64,000 nt of DNA from Chitinibacter sp046530675 (GCF_046530675.1 NZ_CP172558.1:806001-870000); one strand, 5' to 3'; shown: positions 32,816-41,560, counted from the stretch's first letter. The notes: a model not told the origin generated them from the letters alone. Numbers and translations are program-made.

Positions 32816-33886
32816 TCATGCAGCAAGTTGGCAATCGTTAGCCGAAATTTCAATCACCTTCGGTAGTGACCTAGTGAGTATGGCTCTGATTATATCCCAG
32901 TTGTCTTTTTGTCCTTGATCTTCAAGTCTTTTGGTTATTTCATTTTGAAAAGGATGTTTTTGCTTACTGTATAAGGTTTTTTTCTCTTTCTCGCTCAAAT
33001 TGTAATATTTTAGGTTGTTGAATTTCTTTCGCAATTCGTTCATAACCACACTGATGCTTTTATTTGTATCACCTGGAATGTGCAACGTCATTAACTCCTT
33101 ATCTCCTCGCTCAACTGCCACTAAATGGGGTATCTGCACCTTCAGTTTTGAAGAGCTGCTCCCCCATATATTTTGCAGCTTATGCCTAATAGCGGTGATA
33201 TGGTCTTCACTCTGCGTTCTTTTCATATTAATGGGTAAATGCTGGGGGTTGATTATCTTAATTGAGGTAATGTTGATCGGTTTCATATGAAAACAAAGAT
33301 CTGCAATCAAACACGCGATATCATCATCAGTAGATTTTTGCACTCTATGGGCCACAAACCGACGGGAAATGGAGCTGAAGCAGATTAACCAAATTAGCTT
33401 AGGTGAAACTGACAAGTCACTCTTGCCTAAGTGAAACGCTGATATGCGAACCTCAATTCCAGAGTCGCTCTGGTCAAGATCCGGAGTGGTATCCTCTCCT
33501 GCATCACGCCAAATCCGCCGTTGTCCATGGACACTCAGTTTGTCCAGATCTGGACAGATGCGGAGCATATCCGCTCTGCCCCATTGATAGCTGAGGTTGG
33601 TCAATTTAATCATCTCAATGATTAATTTCCTGTGGAATCTGCTCAACTTTGGGCCTGAATGCTTTTTTCCTGAGCTTAATGTCCTATTTCTAGCATCGTC
33701 ATAACCTTTGCCGATTAGCGATTTTTCATGGCAGCTTTTAAGTGTCGGAATACTGACCCCCAACCTAGTTGCCAATTCTTCTTGAGTTTCTGTCCTCTTT
33801 GATCGCTCTACCTTGAACCATTCGCCATATTCCTTGGCGATTAATGCCCTTCGTTCCAGCGTTAAGTGTTGTCCTCTTCTTTGCAT
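32816..33886 (-). CDS. HTH protein with a region resembling a degraded integrase core
   Basis: 356 residues from ATG 33886. The N-terminus has a homeodomain-like HTH (LERRALIAKEYGEWFKVERS then TQEELATRLGVSIPTLKSC). A second helical part follows (RADMLRICPDLDKLSVHGQR). Residues about 155-210 (SVSPKLIWLICFSSISRRFV, then STDDDIACLIADLCF) look like the strand-helix order of an rve-type transposase core, but the expected DDE residues are not evident. The C-terminal 150 residues are charged and unassigned. It could be a transposase-derived regulator or simply an unknown phage-type protein. A+T-rich like the rest of the island. Confidence 0.4.
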   Translation of the reverse strand: MQRRGQHLTLERRALIAKEYGEWFKVERSKRTETQEELATRLGVSIPTLKSCHEKSLIGKGYDDARNRTLSSGKKHSGPKLSRFHRKLIIEMIKLTNLSYQWGRADMLRICPDLDKLSVHGQRRIWRDAGEDTTPDLDQSDSGIEVRISAFHLGKSDLSVSPKLIWLICFSSISRRFVAHRVQKSTDDDIACLIADLCFHMKPINITSIKIINPQHLPINMKRTQSEDHITAIRHKLQNIWGSSSSKLKVQIPHLVAVERGDKELMTLHIPGDTNKSISVVMNELRKKFNNLKYYNLSEKEKKTLYSKQKHPFQNEITKRLEDQGQKDNWDIIRAILTRSLPKVIEISANDCQLAA

Positions 33887-34070
33887 CGCCAATCCAAAAA
33901 GTGAAATTTAATGTGATGCCGAAAACGGTTTCTCTAGGGACATCCGCCTGTGAAATGACTGTCTGGAGCATGTTCTAGCAGTCGAATTCACCAAGTCTTA
34001 ACATTTGAAGCATCGAGGAGATTCTGTCAATAAAGTTCCTGTTTTCAACAGGTTGATGGTCTCAAGATGC

Positions 34071-34280
34071 CTACCAAGCTTTCAAGGTGGCTAGCCACTC
34101 GTTAGAGAAGTAGCCACCGCCTTCATTCGCGGTCAATTGCAGGTAAATTTCAGAGCGGTCGGGTAAGTAACCGATTTGGTAACTCAGTCGGCCAGTGGCT
34201 CTGCTGCTCAACTTGGGAGCAGAAGACGTTTTAACGATGCACAATTCGGGTGGAATATAAGGTGCAGGGCTACGTTTCAT
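34071..34280 (-). CDS. Small island protein of unknown function
   Basis: 69 residues, ATG 34280, two bases after the stop of the upstream small gene and with GGGAGGG as ribosome site. Sequence opens MKRSPAPYIPPELCIVKTSS and ends YFSNEWLATLKAW. No domain recognised. The tight spacing with its neighbour and good ribosome site support a real two-gene unit of phage or satellite type. Confidence 0.5.
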   Translation of the reverse strand: MKRSPAPYIPPELCIVKTSSAPKLSSRATGRLSYQIGYLPDRSEIYLQLTANEGGGYFSNEWLATLKAW

Positions 34281-34282
34281 GT

Positions 34283-34417
34283 TTAAGCCCTCCCTTTGCG
34301 TGAATTGGATTCATTCACGATGTCGTAGATGCGAACCCCCATTTGGACGTGCGGCTCTGGAATGTGGCGGGCAACATCGACTGCGTGATCAATCCATTCT
34401 TTATTTCGACGATTCAT
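34283..34417 (-). CDS. Very small island protein of unknown function
   Basis: 44 residues from ATG 34417, with AGGAGATCATT directly upstream. Starts MNRRNKEWIDHAVDVARHIP, ends ESNSRKGRA. The frame is open further upstream, but the strong ribosome site fixes the start here. First gene of a pair with the 69-residue protein. Confidence 0.5.
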   Translation of the reverse strand: MNRRNKEWIDHAVDVARHIPEPHVQMGVRIYDIVNESNSRKGRA

Positions 34418-34615
34418 AATGATCTCCTGACTTGAAAAACCCAGCCCAGTGCTGGGGTCAGAGAAATAATATTTACGTGAACGGAGTGCAGTTTCGGTTC
34501 TGGCGTGAATTGTCATCAATGCGTGAGGTGATTGATGTGAAAAAGCCATGCATGAGGGATTAGGGAGGCAATGCGGCTGAAGTGGCGACTGATGCACCAG
34601 AAATGCACCAGAAAA

Positions 34616-34645
34616 CAAAAAGCCCCGTCCGAGGACAGGGCATTT
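34616..34645 (-). terminator. Terminator after tRNA-Lys 1
   Basis: On minus ATGCCCTGTC CTCG GACGGGGCTT with TTTTTG. Brought by the island, replacing the one at 31109-31140. Confidence 0.7.
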
Positions 34646-34647
34646 TG

Positions 34648-34702
34648 CTTGAATCTAGTGTGGGTCGGGAGGGATTCGAACCCTCGACCAACGGATTAAA
34701 AG
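34648..34702. repeat. Attachment-site copy inside tRNA-Lys 1
   Basis: 55-bp direct repeat of 31141-31195. It covers the 3' half of the intact tRNA gene. Confidence 0.85.
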
Positions 34703-34733
34703 TCCGCTGCTCTACCGACTGAGCTACCGACCC
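34661..34733 (-). tRNA. tRNA-Lys (anticodon TTT), gene 1
   Basis: On minus: acceptor GGGTCGG pairs with CCGACCC; D-arm AGCTCAGTCGGTAGAGC; anticodon arm CGGACTTTTAATCCG with TTT; T-arm GAGGGTTCGAATCCCTC; discriminator A at 34661. CCA is not encoded (CACTAG follows), in contrast to gene 2. It is the integration target of the island. Confidence 0.97.
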
Positions 34734-34754
34734 AGAGGGATGTATGAAACGATT

Positions 34755-34830
34755 TGGTGGGTCGGGTGGGATTCGAACCCACGACCAACGGATTAAAAGT
34801 CCGCTGCTCTACCGACTGAGCTACCGACCC
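34755..34830 (-). tRNA. tRNA-Lys (anticodon TTT), gene 2
   Basis: Same as gene 1 except for the T-stem (GTGGGTTCGAATCCCAC) and an encoded CCA (34755-34757). It lies upstream of gene 1 in the same transcript. Confidence 0.97.
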
Positions 34831-34985
34831 GTGTCGTCACACACAGAAGCGCGGATTATAAGGATTTTTGCCTGGGTGTCAACACTTTGGCGCAAAGATT
34901 TTCAATCCCCGCCGGCAATAAGTAGCAGCGCAATCCAGTGCTGCCACGGTAAACTATTGCCAGTATTCAGGAAAAAGGAAAAACC

Positions 34986-35366
34986 ATGCGCTTTTTACAT
35001 ACCATGCTGCGGGTCGGTAATCTGGAAAAATCGATTGCTTTCTACACCGAGGTCCTCGGCATGAAATTATTGCGTCGCCGCGATTACCCCGAAGGCCGTT
35101 TTACCCTGGCCTTTGTCGGCTACGGCGATGAAGCTCATCACACAGTGCTCGAGCTGACACATAACTGGGATACGGCCAACTATGATTTGGGGAACGGCTT
35201 TGGTCACCTGGCACTGGAAACCGATGATATCGTCGCTACTTGCGAGTCGGTGCGCGCCAAAGGTGGCAAAGTAGTGCGTGAACCAGGCCCGATGAAACAT
35301 GGCACGACACTGATTGCTTTTGTTGAAGACCCCGATGGTTATAAAATCGAGTTCATTCAAGCCTAA
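34986..35366 (+). CDS. gloA: Lactoylglutathione lyase (glyoxalase I)
   Basis: 126 residues, start ATG 34986 after AAGGA. Short bacterial type (nickel-dependent class by length). Metal ligands: His 5 in MRFLHTMLRVG, Glu in HHTVLELTHNWD, His in GFGHLALETDD, and Glu in DPDGYKIEFIQA. It turns the hemithioacetal of methylglyoxal and glutathione into S-lactoylglutathione. The stop codon TAA is followed immediately by a 49-bp palindrome. Confidence 0.97.
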   Translation: MRFLHTMLRVGNLEKSIAFYTEVLGMKLLRRRDYPEGRFTLAFVGYGDEAHHTVLELTHNWDTANYDLGNGFGHLALETDDIVATCESVRAKGGKVVREPGPMKHGTTLIAFVEDPDGYKIEFIQA

Positions 35367-35415
35367 GGGTATGCCTACAGACAGCAAACCCCATATATCC
35401 TCCGGAAATATACCC
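35367..35415. repeat. 49-bp palindromic element
   Basis: GGGTATGCC and AATATACCC ends; begins at the base after the gloA stop. Confidence 0.75.
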
Positions 35416-35444
35416 CAATAGCCACCTCAGGATTCTCCCTTATT

Positions 35445-36842
35445 ATGTTCAAACTCAGTTTGGTTTTATTAAGTCTGCTGCCCAGCATTGCCATGGCAGC
35501 AGGCTTGGATGGCAGCAGCATGTCGCTGGCATGGATTATTCCATTTGCAGGACTACTGCTTTCAATCGCATTGTTTCCGATTTTCGCACCGCACTTCTGG
35601 CATCTGCATTTTGGCAAAATTTCGGCTTTCTGGGCCGCGTTATTTCTGTTGCCATTTGCCCTGCATGCCGACGCTGGCACTGCCTTCGGCGTTGTCATGC
35701 ATGCCACGCTGGAAGAATACATTCCCTTTATCCTGATTCTGTTTGCGCTTTACACCGTGTCCGGCGGGATTCTGGTGTGGGGTAATCTGCACGGCTCGCC
35801 CAAGCTCAACACCGGAATCCTTGCGCTCGGTACCGTACTTGCATCACTGATGGGTACGACGGGCGCGGCCATGCTACTGATCCGGCCAATTCTGAAAGCC
35901 AACGATAATCGGGTGCACAATGTGCATGTGGTGGTGTTTTTTATTTTCCTCGTCGCTAACGTCGGCGGTGGTTTAACGCCGTTGGGCGACCCGCCGTTGT
36001 TTCTTGGCTTTTTGAAAGGCGTGGATTTCATGTGGACGGTCGAGCATATGGCAGGCCCGGTCTTATTGATGAGCGCGCTGCTGCTGGCGATGTTTTACGC
36101 GATAGATAGCTACTACTTCAATAAGGAAGGTGTACTGCCCAAAGACAAAACGCCAGACAGCGAGTTGAAAATCTATGGTAAACGCAATTTCTTCCTGCTC
36201 GGGGCAATTATCGCGCTGGTGGTGATGTCCGGCACCTGGAAGCCGGGCGTGAATTTTGAAGTGCTGGGCTCGCACTTGCAATTGCAAAACCTGGTTCGCG
36301 ATTTTGGCCTGCTGCTGATCGGCCTGCTCTCACTCAAGATCACCCCGGCACAAGTCCGTGCGGGCAATGATTTTAACTGGGGGCCGATTCTGGAAGTGGC
36401 CAAGCTGTTTGCCGGCATCTTTATCGCGATGGCACCAGCGATTGCCATTTTGAAAGCGGGCCCGGATGGCGCGATGGCCAGCCTGGTCAAGCTCGTCAGC
36501 TACGCCGATGGTACGCCGCATGATGCGATGTATTTCTGGATGACGGGGATATTGTCGGCCTTTCTGGATAATGCCCCTACCTATCTGGTGTTCTTCAACC
36601 TCGCGCACGGCGATGCCGCGCATATGATGGGGCCGATGGCGAGCACTTTGCTGGCGATTTCCTGCGGCTCGGTCTTTATGGGGGCAATGAGTTATATCGG
36701 CAATGCGCCGAACTTTATGGTCAAAGCCGTTGCCGAAGATCGTGGCGTCAAAATGCCGGGGTTTTTCGGCTATATGCTCTGGTCGCTCGGCGGCCTGCTG
36801 CCGGTGTGCGTCATGATGACGCTGGTGTTTTTTCATTACTAA
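35445..36842 (+). CDS. Sodium:proton antiporter-like / CitMHS_2-type membrane transporter
   Basis: 465 residues, ATG 35445, weak ribosome site. About 11-12 membrane helices. Family marks are FILILFALYTVSGGILVWGN, LMGTTGAAMLLIRPIL, NVGGGLTPLGDPPLFLGFLK, and LDNAPTYLVFFNLAHGD, the pattern of the ion-transporter superfamily that includes NhaD and ArsB. An N-terminal leader-like helix ends MAAGLDG. Substrate cannot be fixed: sodium/proton exchange is most often annotated. Followed by a terminator. Confidence 0.8.
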   Translation: MFKLSLVLLSLLPSIAMAAGLDGSSMSLAWIIPFAGLLLSIALFPIFAPHFWHLHFGKISAFWAALFLLPFALHADAGTAFGVVMHATLEEYIPFILILFALYTVSGGILVWGNLHGSPKLNTGILALGTVLASLMGTTGAAMLLIRPILKANDNRVHNVHVVVFFIFLVANVGGGLTPLGDPPLFLGFLKGVDFMWTVEHMAGPVLLMSALLLAMFYAIDSYYFNKEGVLPKDKTPDSELKIYGKRNFFLLGAIIALVVMSGTWKPGVNFEVLGSHLQLQNLVRDFGLLLIGLLSLKITPAQVRAGNDFNWGPILEVAKLFAGIFIAMAPAIAILKAGPDGAMASLVKLVSYADGTPHDAMYFWMTGILSAFLDNAPTYLVFFNLAHGDAAHMMGPMASTLLAISCGSVFMGAMSYIGNAPNFMVKAVAEDRGVKMPGFFGYMLWSLGGLLPVCVMMTLVFFHY

Positions 36843-36861
36843 AGCCATTCCGAGCCCAACC

Positions 36862-36888
36862 AGCCCATCCTCTGAGATGGGCTTTTTT
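36862..36888 (+). terminator. Rho-independent terminator
   Basis: AGCCCATC CTCTGA GATGGGCT then TTTTT. Ends the transporter gene. Confidence 0.9.
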
Positions 36889-37181
36889 ACGCCTGTCTAC
36901 AGCGAGCGTTCTGAATGGCGTCATTTTGGGATTGAAAAACCGGCAGAGCGTTATATGCTGCCAAAAGCACAATGCGCGGATTTGCGCTCCAAATCCGGAC
37001 ACAATGGCGTTCTTTTTGCGTTGTATCAACTTATTGCGCTTTACCGCATTGAAAGCGGGTCGAGGATTTGATTTGCATCAGGAGTCAAAAAATCCTGCTC
37101 CGTATACTGGCGTCATCGGGTGAGGGAAATCAGCCTCTCAACCAAAAATCACTAAACACAACCCATATAAGAGGTGTTACC
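36889..37181 (+). promoter_or_regulatory. Long leader region of the phosphoketolase gene
   Basis: About 290 bp without a gene. A candidate promoter is TTGAAA, 16 bp, TATGCT around 36932-36959. A small hairpin (CAGGAGT / ATCCTG) lies near 37079-37098, and GAGGTG at 37171 is the ribosome site. No operator recognised. Confidence 0.3.
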
Positions 37182-39587
37182 GTGGCTCAACCGTTAAATC
37201 CAAGCGTATTAGATAGAATGCACCGCTACTTCCAGGCGGCGAACTATTTGTCTGTTGGTCAGATTTACCTGCTCGACAATCCAATGCTGAAACTGCCGCT
37301 CAAACGCGAGCACATCAAGCCACGTTTGTTGGGCCACTGGGGTACGACACCGGGTTTGAACTTCATTTTTGCCCACGCCAACCGCATCATCACCGAGCGT
37401 GAAGTAAACATGATCTACATCACCGGCCCTGGCCATGGCGGCCCTGGTTTCGTTGCGAATACCTGGCTGGAAGGCTCTTATGAAGAATTCTTCCCGAACA
37501 TCGACCGCACCGAAGCGGGTATGCAGCGTCTGTTCAAACAATTCTCTTTCCCACGCGGCATCCCATCGCACGTAGCACCTGAAACGCCAGGTTCTATGCA
37601 CGAAGGCGGCGAACTGGGTTACTCAGTATCACACGCCTACGGCGCGGCTTTGGACAATCCAGACCAAGTTGTTATCGCTGTAGTCGGTGACGGTGAAGCT
37701 GAAACTGGCCCATTGGCTGCTTCTTGGCACTCAACTAAATACATCCACCCGATCAATGACGGTTTTGTATTGCCAATCTTGCACCTGAACGGTTACAAAA
37801 TTGCCAACCCAACTCTGTTGGCACGGATGAACAAAGATGAAGTAACTGCCTTGTTCACTGGTTACGGCTACGAGCCAATCTTCGTTGAATTGACCAACGA
37901 AACATTCAACGACAAGCCAGAAACCTTCGAAAAAATCCACCAGGACATGGCTGCGGCAATGGACTTGTGTATGGACAAATTCGCTGCCATCCGCGCCGCT
38001 GCGATTGCAGAGAAAGACGCTGGCAAACCAATCACTCGCCCACGTTGGCCAATGATTGTAATGCGCACGCCAAAAGGCTGGACTGGCCCGAAAGAAATCA
38101 AAGGCAAAAAAGTAGAAGACTACTGGCGTAGCCACCAAGTGCCATTCTCTGATATCGATGGCGAGAATGTGATCAACTTGGAAAACTGGATGCGTTCATA
38201 CAATGTAGACACATTGTTCAATGCTGATGGTTCTGTCAAAGAAGACATCGTGTCATTGGCACCAAAAGGCATCAAACGTATCGGCTCTAACCCAGTCGTA
38301 CACGGCCAAGTGTCTAAAGACCTGAAAATGCCAGACTTCCGTAACTACGAAGTGAAGTTTGCCAAACCAGGTACTGAAAACGCCGAAATGACTCGCGTGA
38401 TGGGCAACTTCCTTGCCGACATCATGAAAGAGAACGAAGCTGAGAAAAACTTCCGTATCTTTGGCCCAGATGAAACTGCATCGAATCGTTGGAATGCAAC
38501 GATTGAATACTCTGGTAAAACTTGGTTGGCTAACCACTTCGAAGTGGACGGCGTGAACAAGAATGACAACCTGCAACAAGATGGCCGTGTCATGGAAATT
38601 TTGTCTGAGCACACTTGCCAAGGTTGGCTCGAAGCGTACAACTTGACTGGTCGTCACGGTTTCTTTAGCTGCTACGAAGCGTTCATCCACGTGATCGATT
38701 CAATGTTTAACCAGCACGCTAAATGGCTGAAAACAACGCGTCACATCAACTGGCGTAAACCGATTCCGTCATTGAACTACTTGTTGACTTCACACGTATG
38801 GCGTCAAGACCACAACGGCTTCTCTCACCAAGATCCAGGCTTTATCGATCACGTGGTGAACAAAAAAGCTGAAGTGATCCGCGTTTACTTGCCAGCTGAT
38901 GCGAACACCTTGTTGTCGGTAACTGACCACGTATTGCGCTCACGTCACTATGTGAACGTGGTGGTAGCCGGTAAACAGCCAGCGCTGCAATACCTGACTA
39001 TGGACCAAGCGATCAAACACGCGACTAAAGGTCTGGGTATCTGGGATTGGGCATCAAACGATCAAGACGGCGAGCCAGATGTCGTGATGGCGTGTGCGGG
39101 TGAAATCCCAACCATGGAAGCTTTGGCTGCAACTGATATGCTGCGTCAACACTTCCCAGATCTGAAAATCCGCTTCGTTAACGTTTGCGATTTGATGACG
39201 CTGCAACCTGAAGAAGAGCACCCACACGGCTTGTCAGACCGCGAATTCGACGCGATCTTCACGACTGATAAACCAGTGATGTTTGCCTTCCATGGCTACC
39301 CATGGTTGATCCACCGCCTGACTTACCGTCGTAACGGCCACGCTAACATCCATGCTCGTGGTTACATCGAAGAAGGTTCTACTTCGACGCCGTTCGACAT
39401 GGTGGTGGTGAATCAGCTTGACCGCTTCAACTTGGCTATCGACGTGATCGACCGTGTACCTAAACTGCAAAAAATCGGTGCACACGTTCGTCAGAAACTG
39501 ACTGACAAACTGGTTGAACACGCTCAGTACATCGCGAAATACGGCGATGACATGCCAGAAGTGAAAGACTGGAAATGGCCTTACTGA
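37182..39587 (+). CDS. xfp: Phosphoketolase (xylulose-5-phosphate / fructose-6-phosphate)
   Basis: 801 residues from GTG 37182 (MAQPLNPSVLDRMHRYFQAA) behind GAGGTG; the frame continues upstream but without family match. Full phosphoketolase: GPGHGGPGFVANTWLEGSY, the thiamine-diphosphate motif AVVGDGEAETGPLAASWHST, HQDPGFIDHVVNKK and PWLIHRLTYRRNGHANIHAR. It splits xylulose-5-P or fructose-6-P with phosphate to acetyl-P, an alternative to glycolysis, in the cytoplasm. Codon choice (ACT, CCA, GTA, TTG) differs clearly from flanking genes, which suggests either very high expression or recent gain. Confidence 0.96.
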   Translation: MAQPLNPSVLDRMHRYFQAANYLSVGQIYLLDNPMLKLPLKREHIKPRLLGHWGTTPGLNFIFAHANRIITEREVNMIYITGPGHGGPGFVANTWLEGSYEEFFPNIDRTEAGMQRLFKQFSFPRGIPSHVAPETPGSMHEGGELGYSVSHAYGAALDNPDQVVIAVVGDGEAETGPLAASWHSTKYIHPINDGFVLPILHLNGYKIANPTLLARMNKDEVTALFTGYGYEPIFVELTNETFNDKPETFEKIHQDMAAAMDLCMDKFAAIRAAAIAEKDAGKPITRPRWPMIVMRTPKGWTGPKEIKGKKVEDYWRSHQVPFSDIDGENVINLENWMRSYNVDTLFNADGSVKEDIVSLAPKGIKRIGSNPVVHGQVSKDLKMPDFRNYEVKFAKPGTENAEMTRVMGNFLADIMKENEAEKNFRIFGPDETASNRWNATIEYSGKTWLANHFEVDGVNKNDNLQQDGRVMEILSEHTCQGWLEAYNLTGRHGFFSCYEAFIHVIDSMFNQHAKWLKTTRHINWRKPIPSLNYLLTSHVWRQDHNGFSHQDPGFIDHVVNKKAEVIRVYLPADANTLLSVTDHVLRSRHYVNVVVAGKQPALQYLTMDQAIKHATKGLGIWDWASNDQDGEPDVVMACAGEIPTMEALAATDMLRQHFPDLKIRFVNVCDLMTLQPEEEHPHGLSDREFDAIFTTDKPVMFAFHGYPWLIHRLTYRRNGHANIHARGYIEEGSTSTPFDMVVVNQLDRFNLAIDVIDRVPKLQKIGAHVRQKLTDKLVEHAQYIAKYGDDMPEVKDWKWPY

Positions 39588-39592
39588 TCATA

Positions 39593-39619
39593 CGGCGGGT
39601 TACGCTACGCTAACCCGCC
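39593..39619 (+). terminator. Hairpin after phosphoketolase gene
   Basis: GGCGGGTTA CGCTACGC TAACCCGCC, perfect 9-bp stem, few T after it. A second, stronger terminator follows at 39647. Confidence 0.6.
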
Positions 39620-39646
39620 CTACGGATAGGATCATCCAGAATAGAG

Positions 39647-39681
39647 AAACCCGCGTTGAATCATCAGCGCGGGTTTTTTTT
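39647..39681 (+). terminator. Rho-independent terminator
   Basis: AAACCCGCG, loop TTGAATCATCAG, CGCGGGTTT then TTTTT. Confidence 0.85.
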
Positions 39682-39823
39682 GGCCTGCATTCCCCGTAAA
39701 CTATGCCTTTACAAGGTCGTACCCCGGCAGTAGATGAACAAAAGTTTTGTTCCAAGGCCACCCCGCCAGGCAAGGCGGGACTGCATGGGCGCTTTTGCTG
39801 TTGCACTCACAAAGAGATGATTC

Positions 39824-40627
39824 GTGAATAAAGTTCCCAGCCCGTCATTGCAAGCCCTGATCCAGATCGCCCGCGAAGTGGCCGCGAGCGAGATTATGCC
39901 GCGCTATCAAAAAGTAGTGGCCGAACTCAAACACGACGGCAGCCTATTCACCGAAGCCGATCTGGCCGCGCAAACCGCCTTGCAGCGCCTGCTGCCCCAG
40001 CTGGTTGATTGCCCGGTGCTCGGCGAAGAAATGAGCCAGAGCGAGCAGGAGGCGCTGTGGCATGCGCATCCGGCCGGGCTGTGGATTGTCGATCCGATTG
40101 ATGGCACCAGCAATTTCGCGCATGGCCTGCCCTACTTTGCCGTCTCAATTGCCTTGTATCGCGAGCATCGACCGGTGCTGGGCGTGGTGTATATCCCGGT
40201 GCTGGATGAATGCTTTGCCGCCGAAGCCGGGCAGGGCGCGTGGCTCAATAGCGAGCGTCTGCCGCTGCTGGGCGATGATAAAGTGCTCAAGCATGCGATG
40301 GCGTCGATTGAAACCAAATGGCTGTCGGGCCATCTGGCCACGCGCGTCGTCACTGTCAATCCCTATCACAGTCACCGCAATTTTGGCGCCTCGACCATCG
40401 ACTGGTGCTGGCTCGCCGCCGGGCGTACTGATGTGATGCTGCACGGCGCGCAAAAGCTGTGGGACTACGCGGCGGGCGTGCTGATTCTGCTTGAATCGGG
40501 CGGCCAGGTCGGCGCGCTATTTCACGATGATTACTGGGATGAAAACCCGTGGCACCGCAGCGCAGTCGCGGCTCGAACCCCCGGCTTGTTCACCAGCTGG
40601 ATGGAATGGGTGCAAAAAAACAAATAA
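39824..40627 (+). CDS. Inositol-monophosphatase family phosphatase
   Basis: 267 residues, GTG 39824 with AAGAGA upstream. Metal site 1: VLGEEMSQSE with the first Glu; metal site 2: LWIVDPIDGTSNFAHGLP; C-terminal site: KLWDYAAGVLILLESGGQVG. The protein could act on inositol phosphate, on histidinol-phosphate or on 3'-phosphoadenosine phosphate; the motifs do not choose between them. Cytoplasmic. A MITE begins 7 bp past its stop. Confidence 0.88.
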   Translation: MNKVPSPSLQALIQIAREVAASEIMPRYQKVVAELKHDGSLFTEADLAAQTALQRLLPQLVDCPVLGEEMSQSEQEALWHAHPAGLWIVDPIDGTSNFAHGLPYFAVSIALYREHRPVLGVVYIPVLDECFAAEAGQGAWLNSERLPLLGDDKVLKHAMASIETKWLSGHLATRVVTVNPYHSHRNFGASTIDWCWLAAGRTDVMLHGAQKLWDYAAGVLILLESGGQVGALFHDDYWDENPWHRSAVAARTPGLFTSWMEWVQKNK

Positions 40628-40633
40628 CCACCC

Positions 40634-40903
40634 TAGGCTCTGTTGACGTTTGGTTTACGGTCGCGCTGGCGCGATTTTTGTGACGAATCAAGGCATTGGC
40701 TGCGAGGCATAGTCATTCTATGTGAGCAGGCAATAACGCAGAGTCGTCACAAAAAGCGCCCAGCCCGGAGGGTTTGGCTGTTTTTGGCCTGACACTGCGT
40801 TGCAAAACCTTCACATAGAATGACTATGCATCAGGCTTTGCGCCTTGTTTCAGGCCAAAACCAGCACAAACGCGACTCGCAAACCAAACATCAACAGAGC
40901 CTA
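40634..40903 (+). mobile_element. MITE copy 4
   Basis: Core 40636-40901, nearly identical to copy 1 and in the same orientation; TA on both sides. Its right TA touches the first base of a 49-bp palindrome, so the two repeat families are adjacent. Confidence 0.9.
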
Positions 40904-40952
40904 GGGTATACTCACAAAGCCCAATCTTAAAAAGCGATGCAAAGATATACCC
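40904..40952. repeat. 49-bp palindromic element
   Basis: GGGTATACTC and GATATACCC ends, core CAAAGCCCA. Adjacent to MITE copy 4. Confidence 0.8.
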
Positions 40953-41126
40953 ATAGAAAAATCAAAATACAATTCCCCTGCATCCAACTCAGCCATTCAT
41001 CAGCACGACCTTCAATCGCACATTGATCTAGCGCCGAAACCAAGTAGATTTCCAATCAGAACAGCAACAAAAGCTGGCGTATTTCATCGGCTTGCCACTA
41101 TGAAATCAACTTATCGGAGGCCCAAA

Positions 41127-41552
41127 ATGAGCACCCTGCCTAACCGCAATTATATATTTGATGATTTTTTCCGCGATCTGACGCCCGGTTATTACTTCAA
41201 ACCGCTGCATGGCGACCCCTTGCCTGCGCAAATCAAAATTGACGTCAAGGAATCACCTGATAATTTCACCGTCAGCGCCGAACTCGCTGGCGTCGCGAAA
41301 GACGATATTCATGTCACGATCGATGCGGGACTGGTCACTGTCAGTGCCGAAATCAAGCAGCATGATCGTAAGGAAGACGAACGCATTTTACGCACCGAAC
41401 GCTATTATGGTGCGGTATCACGCAGCATCCAGTTACCGGTCGATATTGACGATGCACAGGCCTGCGCCAGATTTGATAACGGCGTATTGACTCTGGTTTT
41501 ACCGAAAAAACGTCCGTCACAGAATGGTAAACAGCGACTGAAAATCGACTGA
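41127..41552 (+). CDS. Small heat-shock protein, Hsp20/IbpA-like
   Basis: 141 residues from ATG 41127 with GGAGG upstream (an earlier in-frame ATG at 41100 lacks one). Alpha-crystallin domain about 35-130: IKIDVKESPDNFTVSAELAG, DIHVTIDAGLVTVSAEIKQ, and the closing A-x-x-x-x-G-V-L motif as ARFDNGVLTLVLPKK. It holds unfolding proteins as an ATP-free chaperone oligomer in the cytoplasm. A heat-shock sigma promoter is not evident in the 170 bp upstream. A stem (AGCCGCCC / GGGCGGCT) just after the stop may terminate it. Confidence 0.93.
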   Translation: MSTLPNRNYIFDDFFRDLTPGYYFKPLHGDPLPAQIKIDVKESPDNFTVSAELAGVAKDDIHVTIDAGLVTVSAEIKQHDRKEDERILRTERYYGAVSRSIQLPVDIDDAQACARFDNGVLTLVLPKKRPSQNGKQRLKID

Positions 41553-41560
41553 TGGTTGCG

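Larger units (their letters stand above)
31141..34702. mobile_element. 3.5-kb genomic island in tRNA-Lys, no integrase seen
   Basis: Bounded by 55-bp direct repeats that include the 3' half of tRNA-Lys, the classic signature of tyrosine-integrase insertion at a tRNA 3' end. Contents are a ParD-ParE pair, an LRAT-fold protein, an HTH protein and two small ORFs, with A+T content higher than the core. No integrase gene is visible, so this is a remnant or a satellite moved by a helper enzyme. About 220 bp at 31204-31427, 220 bp at 31973-32191 and 180 bp at 33887-34070 hold nothing I can name. Confidence 0.8.
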
